Shown in pieces: positions 11,863 to 21,187 of a stretch of 64,000 nt of DNA. Below the pieces are notes generated by a model. It saw only the letters and a program-made list of their open reading frames with translations. It ran no database searches and was not told where the DNA came from. The stretch comes from Lonicera japonica. Taxonomy: Eukaryota > Streptophyta > Magnoliopsida > Dipsacales > Caprifoliaceae. Where the stretch lies: the NCBI GenBank assembly GCA_021464415.1, contig CM038466.1:35060833-35124832 (forward strand), read 5' to 3'. The first letter of the stretch is position 1; each line of letters starts with the position of its first letter. A program made the position numbers and the translations under genes.

Positions 11863-13054
11863 AAAAACACGGGTCACACTCGGGAGATTGGCATCAGGGT
11901 TCATACTTTGTGCCGGCAGGCTATATATGAGGAACTATGACGGGACCCATCTCCAATGTCTCGCGGAAGAAGAGTCCGTCAAAGTAATGGATCAGATACA
12001 TGGGGGCGATTGTGGACCTCACATGAGCGGACATACACTTTCCCGTAAGATCGTCAGACAAGGCTATTACTGGTCTACCCTGCAGAACGACTGCGTTAAC
12101 CACGTACGCCATTGCCACAAATGCCAAATCTATGCTAAATCTCAGAAACTTCCACCAAAAGAGCTGTACAACATGACTACTCCCTGGCCTTTCGCGACTT
12201 GGGGAATTGACATCATCGGAAAGATTTCACCCAAAGCCAACAACGGCCATGAATTCATACTAGTGGCCATTGACTACTTCACCAAATGGGTGGAAGCTGA
12301 GTCATTCCAGACCATTGATGCCAGAAAAGTTGCCCGATTCATCCGACGGAACATCATCTGCCGGTATGGGGTCCCACATGAGATCGTCTCGGATAATGGC
12401 ACTCACTTCGAAGGAGAGGCCAATACAGTTATGGAAGAATACGGTATCACCCGACACAAATCTTCGCCATATAGACCACAAACCAATGGGGCAGTTGAAG
12501 CTGCCAACAAGAATCTGAAGAATATCTGAAGCAAGATGACCGACACCTGCTGGGACTGGCCAGAGAAATTACCATACGCATTGTGGGGATACCGCACCAC
12601 CGAGAGGGTCTCCACCAGGGCAACCCCGCTTTCTCTTACATACGGGATGGAAGCAGTCCTCCCTATTGAGTTAGATGTCCCCTCTCTCAGAGTAATGCTA
12701 GAGAATCAAGTCAATGAACTGGAGTGGGTCCAGGCACGTTATAACGAGCTAGCCCTACTGGATGAGAAAAGATTAAAAGCCGCGTACCACCACCAAGGGT
12801 ATCAGAAGAGAATCGCTCGGGCGTTTAACCAGAAAGTGAAGACTCGGGATATCAATGAGAACGACATCATATTGAAAGAAATTCGAGAACCAGCCAGGGA
12901 CCCAAGGGAAAAGTTTGGACAAAAGTGGACAGGGCCGTACATCGTCAAAGAAATCAATACGGGGGGTGCCGCTATACTCGCTGATTTAAACGGATAGTTA
13001 CTGTACTCACCAGTCAACATGGATCGACTGAAAAAGTATTACCAATATATGTAA
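11863..13054 (+). pseudogene. Integrase pseudogene
   Basis: Would insert the cDNA into host chromatin. The HHCC zinc finger is visible (His 11,999; Cys 12,113 and 12,122). The catalytic triad is Asp 12,209 (GIDIIG), Asp 12,392 (SDNGTHF) and Glu 12,497 (NGAVEAANK), with the second Asp and the Glu 35 codons apart. A GPY/F-type C-terminal motif is present (WTGPYIVKEI near 12,931). No chromodomain follows, which fits Tat rather than chromovirus lineages. TGA at 12,527 and TAG at 12,995 interrupt it; the frame ends TAA at 13,052. Confidence 0.92.
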
Positions 13055-13286
13055 CATGTATAGATAAGAACTACGTAAACCTGAGCCCCAACTCAAAGAA
13101 AAAATTTAATTATGTTGTTTTGAAAAAATCAAAAAAGGGGGAACGTAGGCAACCTGAGAAGTGACTTCAGGCCCGGTTTAAACTTTATAAAGAATTTTAT
13201 TCCCATAAACAGTCCTTCATATATTATTATTAAAAAGTGGTTCAGAACACTGAAAGTTACAAAGGAGATACAACATACGGGATAGA
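13055..13286. other. Spacer between integrase and the antisense gene
   Basis: Non-coding. It contains the purine tract AAAAAAGGGGGA at 13,131-13,142, which may be an internal polypurine tract, and would serve as 3' untranslated region or terminator space for both the sense gag-pol and the opposing DUF7745-like gene. Polyadenylation sites were not resolved. Confidence 0.4.
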
Positions 13287-14543
13287 CTAATCTCTAGGGG
13301 TTGGCCACACTGGGTCCTCAGTAGCCAAATCGATCTGAGCCTCGTCCAAAATCTGATACACAAAAGCAATGTTATCATTAGTGGCCTCAGTACCCATGAA
13401 TCGAAACCACTCCATTTGGAGATGGTCGTCAATCAGTTCTCCTTTCAGAGATTGCCAGCAAGAGCAGATAATGTCAGCCCGTAAGGGCCGGGTAATACTG
13501 AAACGGGCATAGTTGAACTGACGAGTCAGTCGAGCACGCCACATCCTCTCTACCGATAAAGAAACATGCGGGGTCACAAATTTAGACTCAGAGGATAAGT
13601 TGTTCAGACCAAGGGGAACCTCCTGAGGAACGTTAAACTGCCGAAGAAGACGTCCTTGGAGATAAAAGGAGGTAAACCAAAGTCCGCGAAGTCGAACATA
13701 GTTCTGACCCCCTTTACTAAGCACCATCTCCCTCAGCTTCCACCAAGGAATGTTCCACCGGATAGCCCGAAAGTTCTCCGAAAACCACACCGTCCAATTA
13801 GAGGAAGACATGGTCAAAGATCCAAAGAAGGGACGACGGAAGAAATGCGTCAGATTATCGAGCCGAACCCCGTTGAAACCCATCGATCGGAAGCGCTCTA
13901 GCAGCCACATGTATAGTAAACACGAACTCCCCCTGAGGAAGGGTGAGGATCCCCTTTGAAGATCATCTAGACCATTCAGGGTCTCTGCAAGAACAATGGG
14001 CACTATGGACTCTCCATTCCTACCGCGGTAGATCAAACTCAGAATAGTCGGATCAACACGAGAGGAACCCGTCACCAGCAATATATCAGAAACAAGGCAA
14101 ATCAGGGCCGCCGCAGTACGCCCCACGCCGTAAGAGGCTCTATCTTCATAACGATGAAAGAACCTCACCATTTTATGAAGGTTAAGAAGTCCGTCAGTAA
14201 TAAAACCATCACAGGCCGCTTGGGGAATGGCTAACAGAGCAATCAGCATATCCCGAGGACCGATTTCTTCTATAGGAACTGCCATTGGGAGATGAACGTC
14301 AAAACACAACAACCAAGAGAACTCCTCATAAGTCGGACAGAGCTCATCTAGTCCAAAGCGGAAAAGATGGTCCGCAGGACTCCAGAAATACAAAGTACCT
14401 AAGAGAAAGAAAAAATCAACGGGACGATGACACCAGCCCGCTTAAGGACTAAAAACACCGAAGTTCAAACCATTTTCAGAAGATATCAAAGCATCTCGAG
14501 CATTGACGTAAGAAAAATCAGATTTTGTGCGATAAGAGGACAT
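13287..14543 (-). CDS. Antisense DUF7745-like protein, two exons, open reading frame
   Basis: Reverse-strand gene inside the retroelement. I place the start at ATG 14,543 (MSSYRTKSDF). Exon 1 is 14,543-14,471, the intron 14,470-14,399 (72 bp, GTTTGA...CTTAG, with an in-frame stop), and exon 2 14,398-13,287; joined length 1,185 nt gives 394 residues with no stop. The N-terminal motif HLFRFGLDELCPTYEEFSWL is the W/F...PT.EE entry of DUF7745/plant-mobile-like proteins, and VLAETLNGLDDLQRG... LLYMWLLERF matches the later conserved core. Function is unknown; relatives occur in plant genomes and in Tat-type elements. It is complete while all neighbours are broken. Homology was judged by eye. Confidence 0.8.
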
Positions 14544-14582
14544 TTTTTGGAAGGTGTGGGGATGAAAGAAGGAAGATGGGTG

Positions 14583-14660
14583 TATTTATAGCAAAAAAGA
14601 GGGTCCTGTGCCTGTTTGTCGCGCGACAAACCCATGTCCAGGAGGGATTGTCGCTCGACA
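14583..14660 (-). promoter_or_regulatory. Promoter of the DUF7745-like gene
   Basis: On the reverse strand a TATAAATA box (14,590-14,583) lies 40 bp before the ATG at 14,543. Upstream of it are TGTCGCGCGACA (14,617-14,628) and TGTCGAGCGACA (14,649-14,660), 32 bp apart. The text next to the second copy (CGACAATCCCTCCTG) is shared with the LTR at 4,095-4,109, so the promoter looks copied from U3. The 5' untranslated region would be very short. Confidence 0.65.
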
Positions 14661-14983
14661 AACCCATTTAGAGTCACCCTATTTTTGCTGTCCTTACACA
14701 TAACAATCATTCTTGCCAAAAGAATCGCTTATGGGTGCATTCTTGTTCTCACTTTGTTCTTTTGCAGGGACCCTAAGTACTACCGCATTACAAGTTATGG
14801 CTCCTAAATTACTAAAATCCATTATCACAGATAAGGAATACATGTATAAACATCGGAAACGAATAAAGACTTTCATAAATTAATAAAAGAACAATTTCCA
14901 AAAAACTAAATCTCTGTCTACAAGTCTATAAAAATAAGAAATACATCTCTGTTCCAAACTAACAAAAATGCATAAAGGAAAAA
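14661..14983. other. Spacer between the two antisense genes
   Basis: Non-coding AT-rich DNA. It would hold the 3' untranslated end of the PMD gene and the upstream edge of the DUF7745-like promoter. CTTTGTTCTTTTGCAGGG near 14,754 resembles a stretch after the PMD promoter (ATCTCTTGCAGGG near 21,231). No separate gene seen. Confidence 0.4.
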
Positions 14984-15351
14984 CTAATCTACTCGAGCGC
15001 GTTTTGACACACTCCCACTATCACCCGAGCCCTCCTTGGGAGTAAGATCAACTACTGGGACGCCTGGAATAGGAGGAACTGTCGCCTGGGAAGGCCCCGT
15101 CGACTGGACAGGAGCCGTAGGACGGATCACCGACGATCGAGAACGCCTAGAAGTCCGACTACTGCTCCTCCGAGACTCCGTCCGGGCATGAGAAGAAGTC
15201 AGGGGGTCGTCCGGCCGCAAAAAACGTCGATAGCCCTCTGGTAGTCACGCATATATGCTGGAGGGTCTCGACCGACGTACTGAAGCAGGTTCTAACTATA
15301 AAGGTACTGGGCGTGCCAAGCTCGCAGGTCTGCCACCCGTACACTCACCCT
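14984..15351 (-). other. PMD gene exon 5 and C terminus
   Basis: Acceptor CTTTTACAG|AGGGTG. Reads RVSVRVADLRAWHAQYLYS then TAG (15,294-15,292), then LLQYVGRDPPAYMRDYQRAI. The frame changes at a T6 run near 15,225 into a serine/arginine-rich tail ending SKRARVD and TAG at 14,984. The basic end could act as a nuclear signal (inference). Confidence 0.65.
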
Positions 15352-15438
15352 CTGTAAAAGACACGAGATAAGAGAATCAGCACAGTCAAAATAAATAAAT
15401 ATAGATATAAAAGTATCAAGAGAAGGTGAAGAAGGTAC

Positions 15439-16545
15439 CTCATCACCAGGGCGACCACCCAAGTAGTCAAAAATATCCTCAGGAAGAGGATACTCAGGGA
15501 CAGTGTATCGACGTAAACTAGCGCCGACATAAGAGATGTCTCTGGGGAGTTGGGGTAGATCTACCCACGGAATGGAAAACCCTGCCGGAACAGCCGCAGA
15601 AGTGGACCCCCCCTCCTCGCGAATAGGGAACAAAAGAGGGCGAGAAGATGAGCCGCCGAGACCTGAAGACCGGGCTAGAGGCCCCATAGCAGTCATCGGG
15701 AGAGGAGTCAACGTGGCGTAGGTACGGACCCCTGGAGGATCCACCATAGCCGTCTCCCTCAAAGGCAGAACCCCACTAGAAAGAGTAGTCGCCGCAGCAG
15801 GAGGGGTCCGCCCGAAGTGCTCGTAATCCATCCCAAGGTCCGCAGGCTCCCAAGACCTCTCAAAAAATCCTGCTCTCCCCTCGGCAACCTCAGCAGCGGC
15901 AAAGAGGACCTCCGGAGACACAGAAGGGCCGGTAGGGAACTCAAAGCCCTCAGCACGCCGCTCCTCCACGAGTGTCGTCTGAGGTGGCTGCTCCGGAGCC
16001 GCTGTTGTATCACTGCCCTCACCCCCTGACCTGTCACCACCCTCGGCAGCAGCAGGAATGTCCCTCTCCCCCTCAGGGTCCTCATCCTCGGAATCGAAGA
16101 TGTTGTCCCTCTGGTCGGGGACAGGTGGAAGGTGACCTGGAACCGCCCTAGCTAGGTGGGTCTGTCCTCGTATGTAATGGGGATCTCCTCCCAACGCCCG
16201 ATATCTCTCATAGAAGACCCGTCCCCGAGTCCCCTCCGGCTCCCTCATCAAATAACGGGCAGCAAAAGCAACATAGTCTCCCTCCTCAGTGAATGTCTGA
16301 AAGCCAAGACCGTCCACCAAGGCCTGCACCGTCACCGGATCAATCTCGCCCGTCCGCCTCATTAGAACCGGGGGAAATAGTGGAACTCGAGGCCACTGGG
16401 CCGGTGTGTGCTGGCGAATAACTCTCTCGCCTAAGTAAAAATGAAGGTCGTACTCATCCCTAATCAGCCGCCTGGTCCTCGAGGCGGTCAGAGCACGGCC
16501 ATACCCGAAATGAAGACCTAGATCACCCCAGGGGGCCCACTCAAT
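15439..16545 (-). other. PMD gene exon 4
   Basis: 1,107 nt, 369 codons, fully open. Acceptor TTTGTAG|ATTGAG, donor GATGAG|GTACCT. Begins IEWAPWGDLGLHFGYGRAL, the end of the mobile domain, followed by a region rich in Glu, Asp, Gly, Ser and Pro (about 16,100-15,900) that looks disordered. That it stays open over 369 codons while exons 1, 2 and 5 carry stops may be chance. Confidence 0.75.
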
Positions 16546-16633
16546 CTACAAAGAGAACAAAATTTTATTTTAGTTATTTATATATTCTATTTACCATTTA
16601 TTTATTGAAAGGAAAGAGTACTAAAATATTTAC

Positions 16634-16807
16634 CTGCTCCTCCAGCAGGTCATGGACGGTAGCAGCACCGGTCTCTCGAGTCCGGTATACATAAGGAGCC
16701 CTGTAGTTCCTCAAGATGAATCGGCGAAGAAAGGGAAACTGATCCTCGTTCTCGACGAGGAGATCCACCTGGGCGCGCCCTAGACGGGTATACGCCACAA
16801 ACCAACT
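16634..16807 (-). other. PMD gene exon 3
   Basis: 174 nt, 58 codons. Acceptor CTTCTTCAG|AGT, donor GAGCAG|GTAAAT. Encodes SWFVAYTRLGRAQVDL and RNYRAPYVYRTRETG without a stop. Flanking introns of 88 bp on each side are T-rich before the acceptor, as expected in dicots. Confidence 0.75.
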
Positions 16808-16895
16808 CTGAAGAAGAAACATAAAAGATATCAGCAATAATTAACAGGTAAAAAGTAAAAAACTGGAACAAAGTTAAGGGAACAAAGGTATATAC

Positions 16896-17562
16896 CTCCT
16901 ACATCAAAGAAAAGCCCTTAAGGTTCAGGGCTAAGTGGCGAGAAACCTGGTCCATAGCGTCATAGAGGACGGCAAGAGTAAAACTGCCCCAATCGTAGTC
17001 GAACATAATGTTGAAGTCCCAAAGGTAGGGCAGCCACCAGAGATGGGCTGTGTCCCCCCCACGGGCCTCGAATAGATCGTGGAGCGTCAGTAGAAGAAGG
17101 ACGCGGGCATACTGGCGCGCCTCCTGACGGGTCATCGGCGCTCCTGAGGCAACTAATCGGGCTCTCTCCGTGGCTAGCCGAGTAACCAAGACGGCCCGAG
17201 GAATTGTATCACCAGAACTCCGCCGCTCCGAAAACCATCCTAATACACCAACGATGCCCTCTGCTGTCAGACGCAAGGGGACATCGATCTGTATAGGGAC
17301 CCCCTGAAGGAATCCCAATCAGAGCAAACAAGTTGAGGGGGGTCATCGTCATCTCCCCCTAGCTCCAGTGAAAAGTGTGAGTGGTGTCCCACAGGTGACA
17401 GGCCAGAGCTGACACCAACACAGCTGCCCTAAATACCCGCTCCGGGAGGGCATCGAAGAGAGAGCTAAAAGGAGTCGAAAGAAGTAACTCCTGGACAGGG
17501 GTCGGTGCCTGTCGCCACTCTAAAGAGATGGTGTTGGGAGAACCCCAACCACGGCCAACCCA
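16896..17562 (-). other. PMD gene exon 2, domain core
   Basis: Acceptor TCCGCAG|TGGG, donor GGAG|GTATAT. It encodes the THTFHW..GEMT entry (TAG at 17,361-17,359 sits between W-S and G-E-M), a one-base frame change near 17,305, then YARVLLLLTLHDLF and WLPYLWDFNIMFDYDWGSF. The pattern Y..LLL..LF....WLP.L.D....Y.WGS..LA.LY is the classic PMD signature. Confidence 0.8.
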
Positions 17563-17584
17563 CTGCGGACAAAAGAAACAAGTA

Positions 17585-20500
17585 CAGGAATAGGAGGGTA
17601 CTTTGGTGTAATTATGAGAGATATAGGGTGATAAGGTAAATTATGTAATTTTCCAAACCTGAGGATACTTTGGTGTAATTATAAGAGATATAGGGTTATG
17701 GGGGTAAATTATGTAATTTTCCAAACTTGAGGGTACTTTGGTGTAATTATGAGAGATATAGGGTTATGGGGGTAAATTATGTAATTTTCCAAACCTGAGG
17801 GTACTTTGGTGTAATTCTAAGAGATATAGGGTTATGGGGGTAAATTATGTAATTTTCTAAACCTGAGGGTACTTTTGTGTAATTATGAGAGATATAGGGT
17901 TATAGGGGTAAATTATGTAATTTTCCAAACCTGAGGGTACTTTGGTGTAATTATGAGAGATATAGGGTTATAGGGGTAAATTATGTAATTTTCCAAACCT
18001 GAGGGTACTTTGGTGTAATTATGAGAGTTATAGGGTGATAAGGGTAAATTATGTAATTTTCCAAACCTGAGAGTACTTTGGTGTAATTATGAGAGATACA
18101 GGGTTATATGGCAAATTATGTAATTTTCCAAACCTGAGGGTACTTTGGTCTAATTATGAGAGATATAGGGTTATGGGGGTAAATTATGTAATTTTCCAAA
18201 CCCTGAGGGTACTTTGGTATAATTATGAGAGATATAGGGTTATGAGGGTAATTATGTAATTTTTCAAACCTGAGGGTACCTTGGTGTAATTGAGAGATAT
18301 GGGGTTATAAGGGTAAATTATGTAATTTTCCAAACTTGAGGGTACTTTGGTGTTATTATGAGAGATATGGGGTTATAAGGGTAAATTATGTAATTTTTCA
18401 AACCTGAGGGTACTTTGGTGTAATTATGAGAGATATAGGGTTATAAGGGTAAATTATGTAATTCCCCAAACCTGAGGGTACTTTGGTGTAATTATGAGAG
18501 ATATAGGGTTATAAGGGTAAATTATGTAATTCTCCAAACCTGAGGGTACTTTGGTGTAACTAAGAGAGATATAGGGTTATAAGGGTAAATTATGTAATTT
18601 TCCAAACCTGAGGGTACTTTGGTGTAATTATGAGAGATATAGGGTTATGGGGGTAAATTATGTAATTTTCCAAACCTGAGGGTACTTTGGGGTAATTCTA
18701 AGAGATATAGGGTTATGGGGGTAAATTATGTAATTTTTTAAACCTGAGGGTACTTTTGTGTAATTATGAGAGATATAGGGTTATAGGGGTAAATTATGTA
18801 ATTTTCTAAACCTGAGGGTACTTTGGTGTAATTATGAGAGATATAGGGTTATAGGGGTAAATTATGTAATTTTCCAAACCTGAGGGTACTTTGGTGTAAT
18901 TATGAGAGTTATAGGGTGATAAGGGTAAATTATGTAATTTTCCAAACCTGAGAGTACTTTGGTGTAATTATGAGAGATACAGGGTTATATGGCAAATTAT
19001 GTAATTTTCCAAACCTGAGGGTACTTTGGTCTAATTATGAGAGATATAGGGTTATGGGGGTAAATTATGTAATTTTCCAAACCCTGAGGGTACTTTGGTA
19101 TAATTATGAGAGATATAGGGTTATGAGGGTAAATTATGTAATTTTTCAAACCTGAGGGTACCTTGGTGTAATTATGAGAGATATGGGGTTATAAGGGTAA
19201 ATTATGTAATTTTCCAAACTTGAGGGTACTTTGGTGTTATTATGAGAGATATGGGGTTATAAGGGTAAATTATGTAATTTTTCAAACCTGAGGGTACTTT
19301 GGTGTAATTATGAGAGATATAGGGTTATAAGGGTAAATTATGTAATTCCCCAAACCTGAGGGTACTTTGGTGTAATTATGAGAGATATAGGGTTATAAGG
19401 GTAAATTATGTAATTCTCCAAACCTGAGGGTACTTTGGTGTAACTAAGAGAGATATAGGGTTATAAGGGTAAATTATGTAATTTTCCAAACCTGAGGGTA
19501 CTTTGGTGTAATTATGAGAGATATAGGGTTATAAGGGTAAATTATGTAATTTTCCAAACCTGAGGGTACTTTGGGTAATTCTAAGAGATATAGGGTTATG
19601 GGGGTAAATTATGTAATTTTTCCAAACCTGAGGGTACTTTTGTGTAATTATGAGAGATATAGGGTTATAGGGGTAAATTATGTAATTTTCTAAACCTGAG
19701 GGTACTTTGGTGTAATTATGAGAGATATAGGGTTATAAGGGTAAAATTATGTAATTTTCCAAAGCTGAGGGTACTTTGGTGTAATTATGAGATATATAGG
19801 GTTATAAGGGTAAAATTATGTAATTTTCCAAACTTGAGGGTACTTTGGTGTAATTATGAGAGATATAGGGTTATAAGGGTATATTATGTAATTTTCCAAA
19901 CCTGAGGGTACTTTGGTGTTATTATGAAAGATATAGGGTTATATGGGTAAATTATGTAATTTTCCAAACCTGAGGGTACTTTGGTGTAATTATGAGAGAT
20001 ATAGGGTTATATGGGTAAACTTATGTAATTTTCTAAAACCTGAGGGTACTTTGGTGTAATTATGAGAGATATAGGGTTATATGGGTAAACTTATGTAATT
20101 TTCTAAAACCTGAGGGTACTTTGGTGTAATTATGAGAGATATATGGTTATAAAGGTAAAATTATGTAATTTTCAAAACCTGAGGGTACTTTGGTGTAATT
20201 ATGAGAGATATAGGGTTATATGGGTAAATTATGTAATTTTCCAAACCTGAGGGTACTTTGGTGTAATTATGTGAGATATAGGGTTATAAGGGTAAATTAT
20301 GTAATTTTCCAAACCTGAGGGTACTTTGGTGTAATTATGAGAAATATAGGGTTATAAGGGTAAATTATGTAATTTTCCAAAACCTGAGGGTATTTTGTTG
20401 TAATTATGAGAGATATAGGGTTATAAGGGTAAAATTATGTAATTTTCCAAAACCTTAGGGTACTTTGGTGTAATTATGAGAGATATAGGGTTGTAATGGT

Positions 20501-20600
20501 AAAATTATGTAATTTTCCAAACCCTGAGGGTACTTTGGTGTAATTATGAGAGTTATAAGGTCATAGGGGTAAATTATGTAATTTTTCAAACCTAAAGGGT
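17585..20600. repeat. 68-bp minisatellite, about 44 units, in PMD intron 1
   Basis: Consensus unit features in order: AATTATGAGAGATATAGGG, TTATAAGGGTAAATTATG, TAATTTTCCAAACCTGAGGG, TACTTTGGTGT. Units are 66-69 bp with scattered substitutions. Marker variants recur at a fixed distance: GATACAGGGTTATATGGC at 18,095 and 18,976, GTAACTAAGAG at 18,556 and 19,440, TACTTTTGTGT at 17,870, 18,751 and 19,635. The distances are 881 and 884 bp, about 13 units, so a higher-order repeat of roughly 2-2.3 copies exists. The later units (19,700-20,600) are less regular. No coding value. Confidence 0.95.
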
Positions 20601-20723
20601 ATCACAAGTGAAAGTATGTGTTTACTAAAATCTGATGCTATTTCTAGACGGGCATGCATATTTAACATTGATTTAAAATACAGGAAACGACAGAAATAAA
20701 CAAACGAATAAAAGAAGACATAC

Positions 20724-20969
20724 CAGAAATCGACGACGAATCTCGTGAGAAACGGGCTTCATCAAGAGCCACGGAATGTCCTAGACCGGAGCAGCCCGGG
20801 TAACGTCGCGGTAGACCACCGCCTGACCACGGTCTACCCCATCCTCACTGTACTAATCGAGGTTGGCCCAGTCATCGTGGTGAAGGCTGCAGCGAAGAAC
20901 GCCCTGAGCATTTGTAAAAGTGACCTCCTCCTGGTCACCCTCCAATCTATCAGGGTGTGCAGGGTCCAT
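20724..20969 (-). other. PMD gene exon 1
   Basis: Starts ATG at 20,969 (MDPAHPDRLEGDQEE), 246 nt or 82 codons, ending CTG|GTATGT. The start is chosen because it is the first ATG after the TATA box at 21,111 and its frame runs in phase to the donor. TAG codons at 20,855-20,853 and 20,783-20,781. It resembles the acidic leader that precedes the mobile domain in related proteins. Confidence 0.65.
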
Positions 20970-21103
20970 CCGTATATATGTAATATATGAGAAGAATCGG
21001 AAAGTCGGAAAAGCGGCAGGGCTTCCGCGCTTAGGAGAAGAGAGAAAGAAAGCTAGAGAGAGAGAGAAAGGAGAGAATGAGGTGGAATGAGCTCAGCAAG
21101 GGG

Positions 21104-21187
21104 CTTATATAGTGAGGCAGTTTGTCGCGCGACAAATGGCCACATTGTTGCGCGACAAAGAGCCAGACACCGAAGTGTCGCGCGACC
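21104..21187 (-). promoter_or_regulatory. Promoter of the PMD gene
   Basis: On the reverse strand TATATAAG (21,111-21,104) is 135 bp before the ATG at 20,969. Upstream are TGTCGCGCGACA (21,123-21,134), TGTCGCGCAACA (21,146-21,157) and GGTCGCGCGACA (21,176-21,187), 23 and 30 bp apart. GTCGCGCAACAATGTGG is shared with the reverse complement of the LTR near 4,062-4,078, pointing to a U3 origin. Confidence 0.65.

Larger units (their letters stand above)
14984..20969 (-). pseudogene. Antisense plant mobile domain (PMD) gene, five exons, decayed
   Basis: Reverse-strand gene model built from splice signals and reading frame: exons 20,969-20,724, 17,562-16,896, 16,807-16,634, 16,545-15,439 and 15,351-14,984, all joined in phase 0 with GT-AG introns of 3,161, 88, 88 and 87 bp. 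About 850 residues. Exon 2 holds the PMD core: VSALACHLWDTTHTFHW, GEMT and WLPYLWDFNIMFDYDWGSF. Exon 4 has EWAPWGDLG and a long acidic, low-complexity tail; exon 5 ends in a basic SKRARVD. PMD proteins of the MAIN type act in plant nuclei in transposon silencing, and PMD genes are known as TE cargo; the role here is unknown. Five in-frame stops (20,853, 20,781, 17,359, 16,899, 15,292), all TAG, and frame changes near 17,305 and 15,225 make it a pseudogene. Confidence 0.82.

Noticed and set aside
15536..16365. Plus-strand frames over PMD exon 4
   Set aside because: Shadows of the reverse-strand exon, which has the PMD pattern and proper splice sites.
17585..20600. CRISPR-like array, because of regular repeats
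   Set aside because: Units are contiguous with no unique spacers, in a plant genome; it is a minisatellite.
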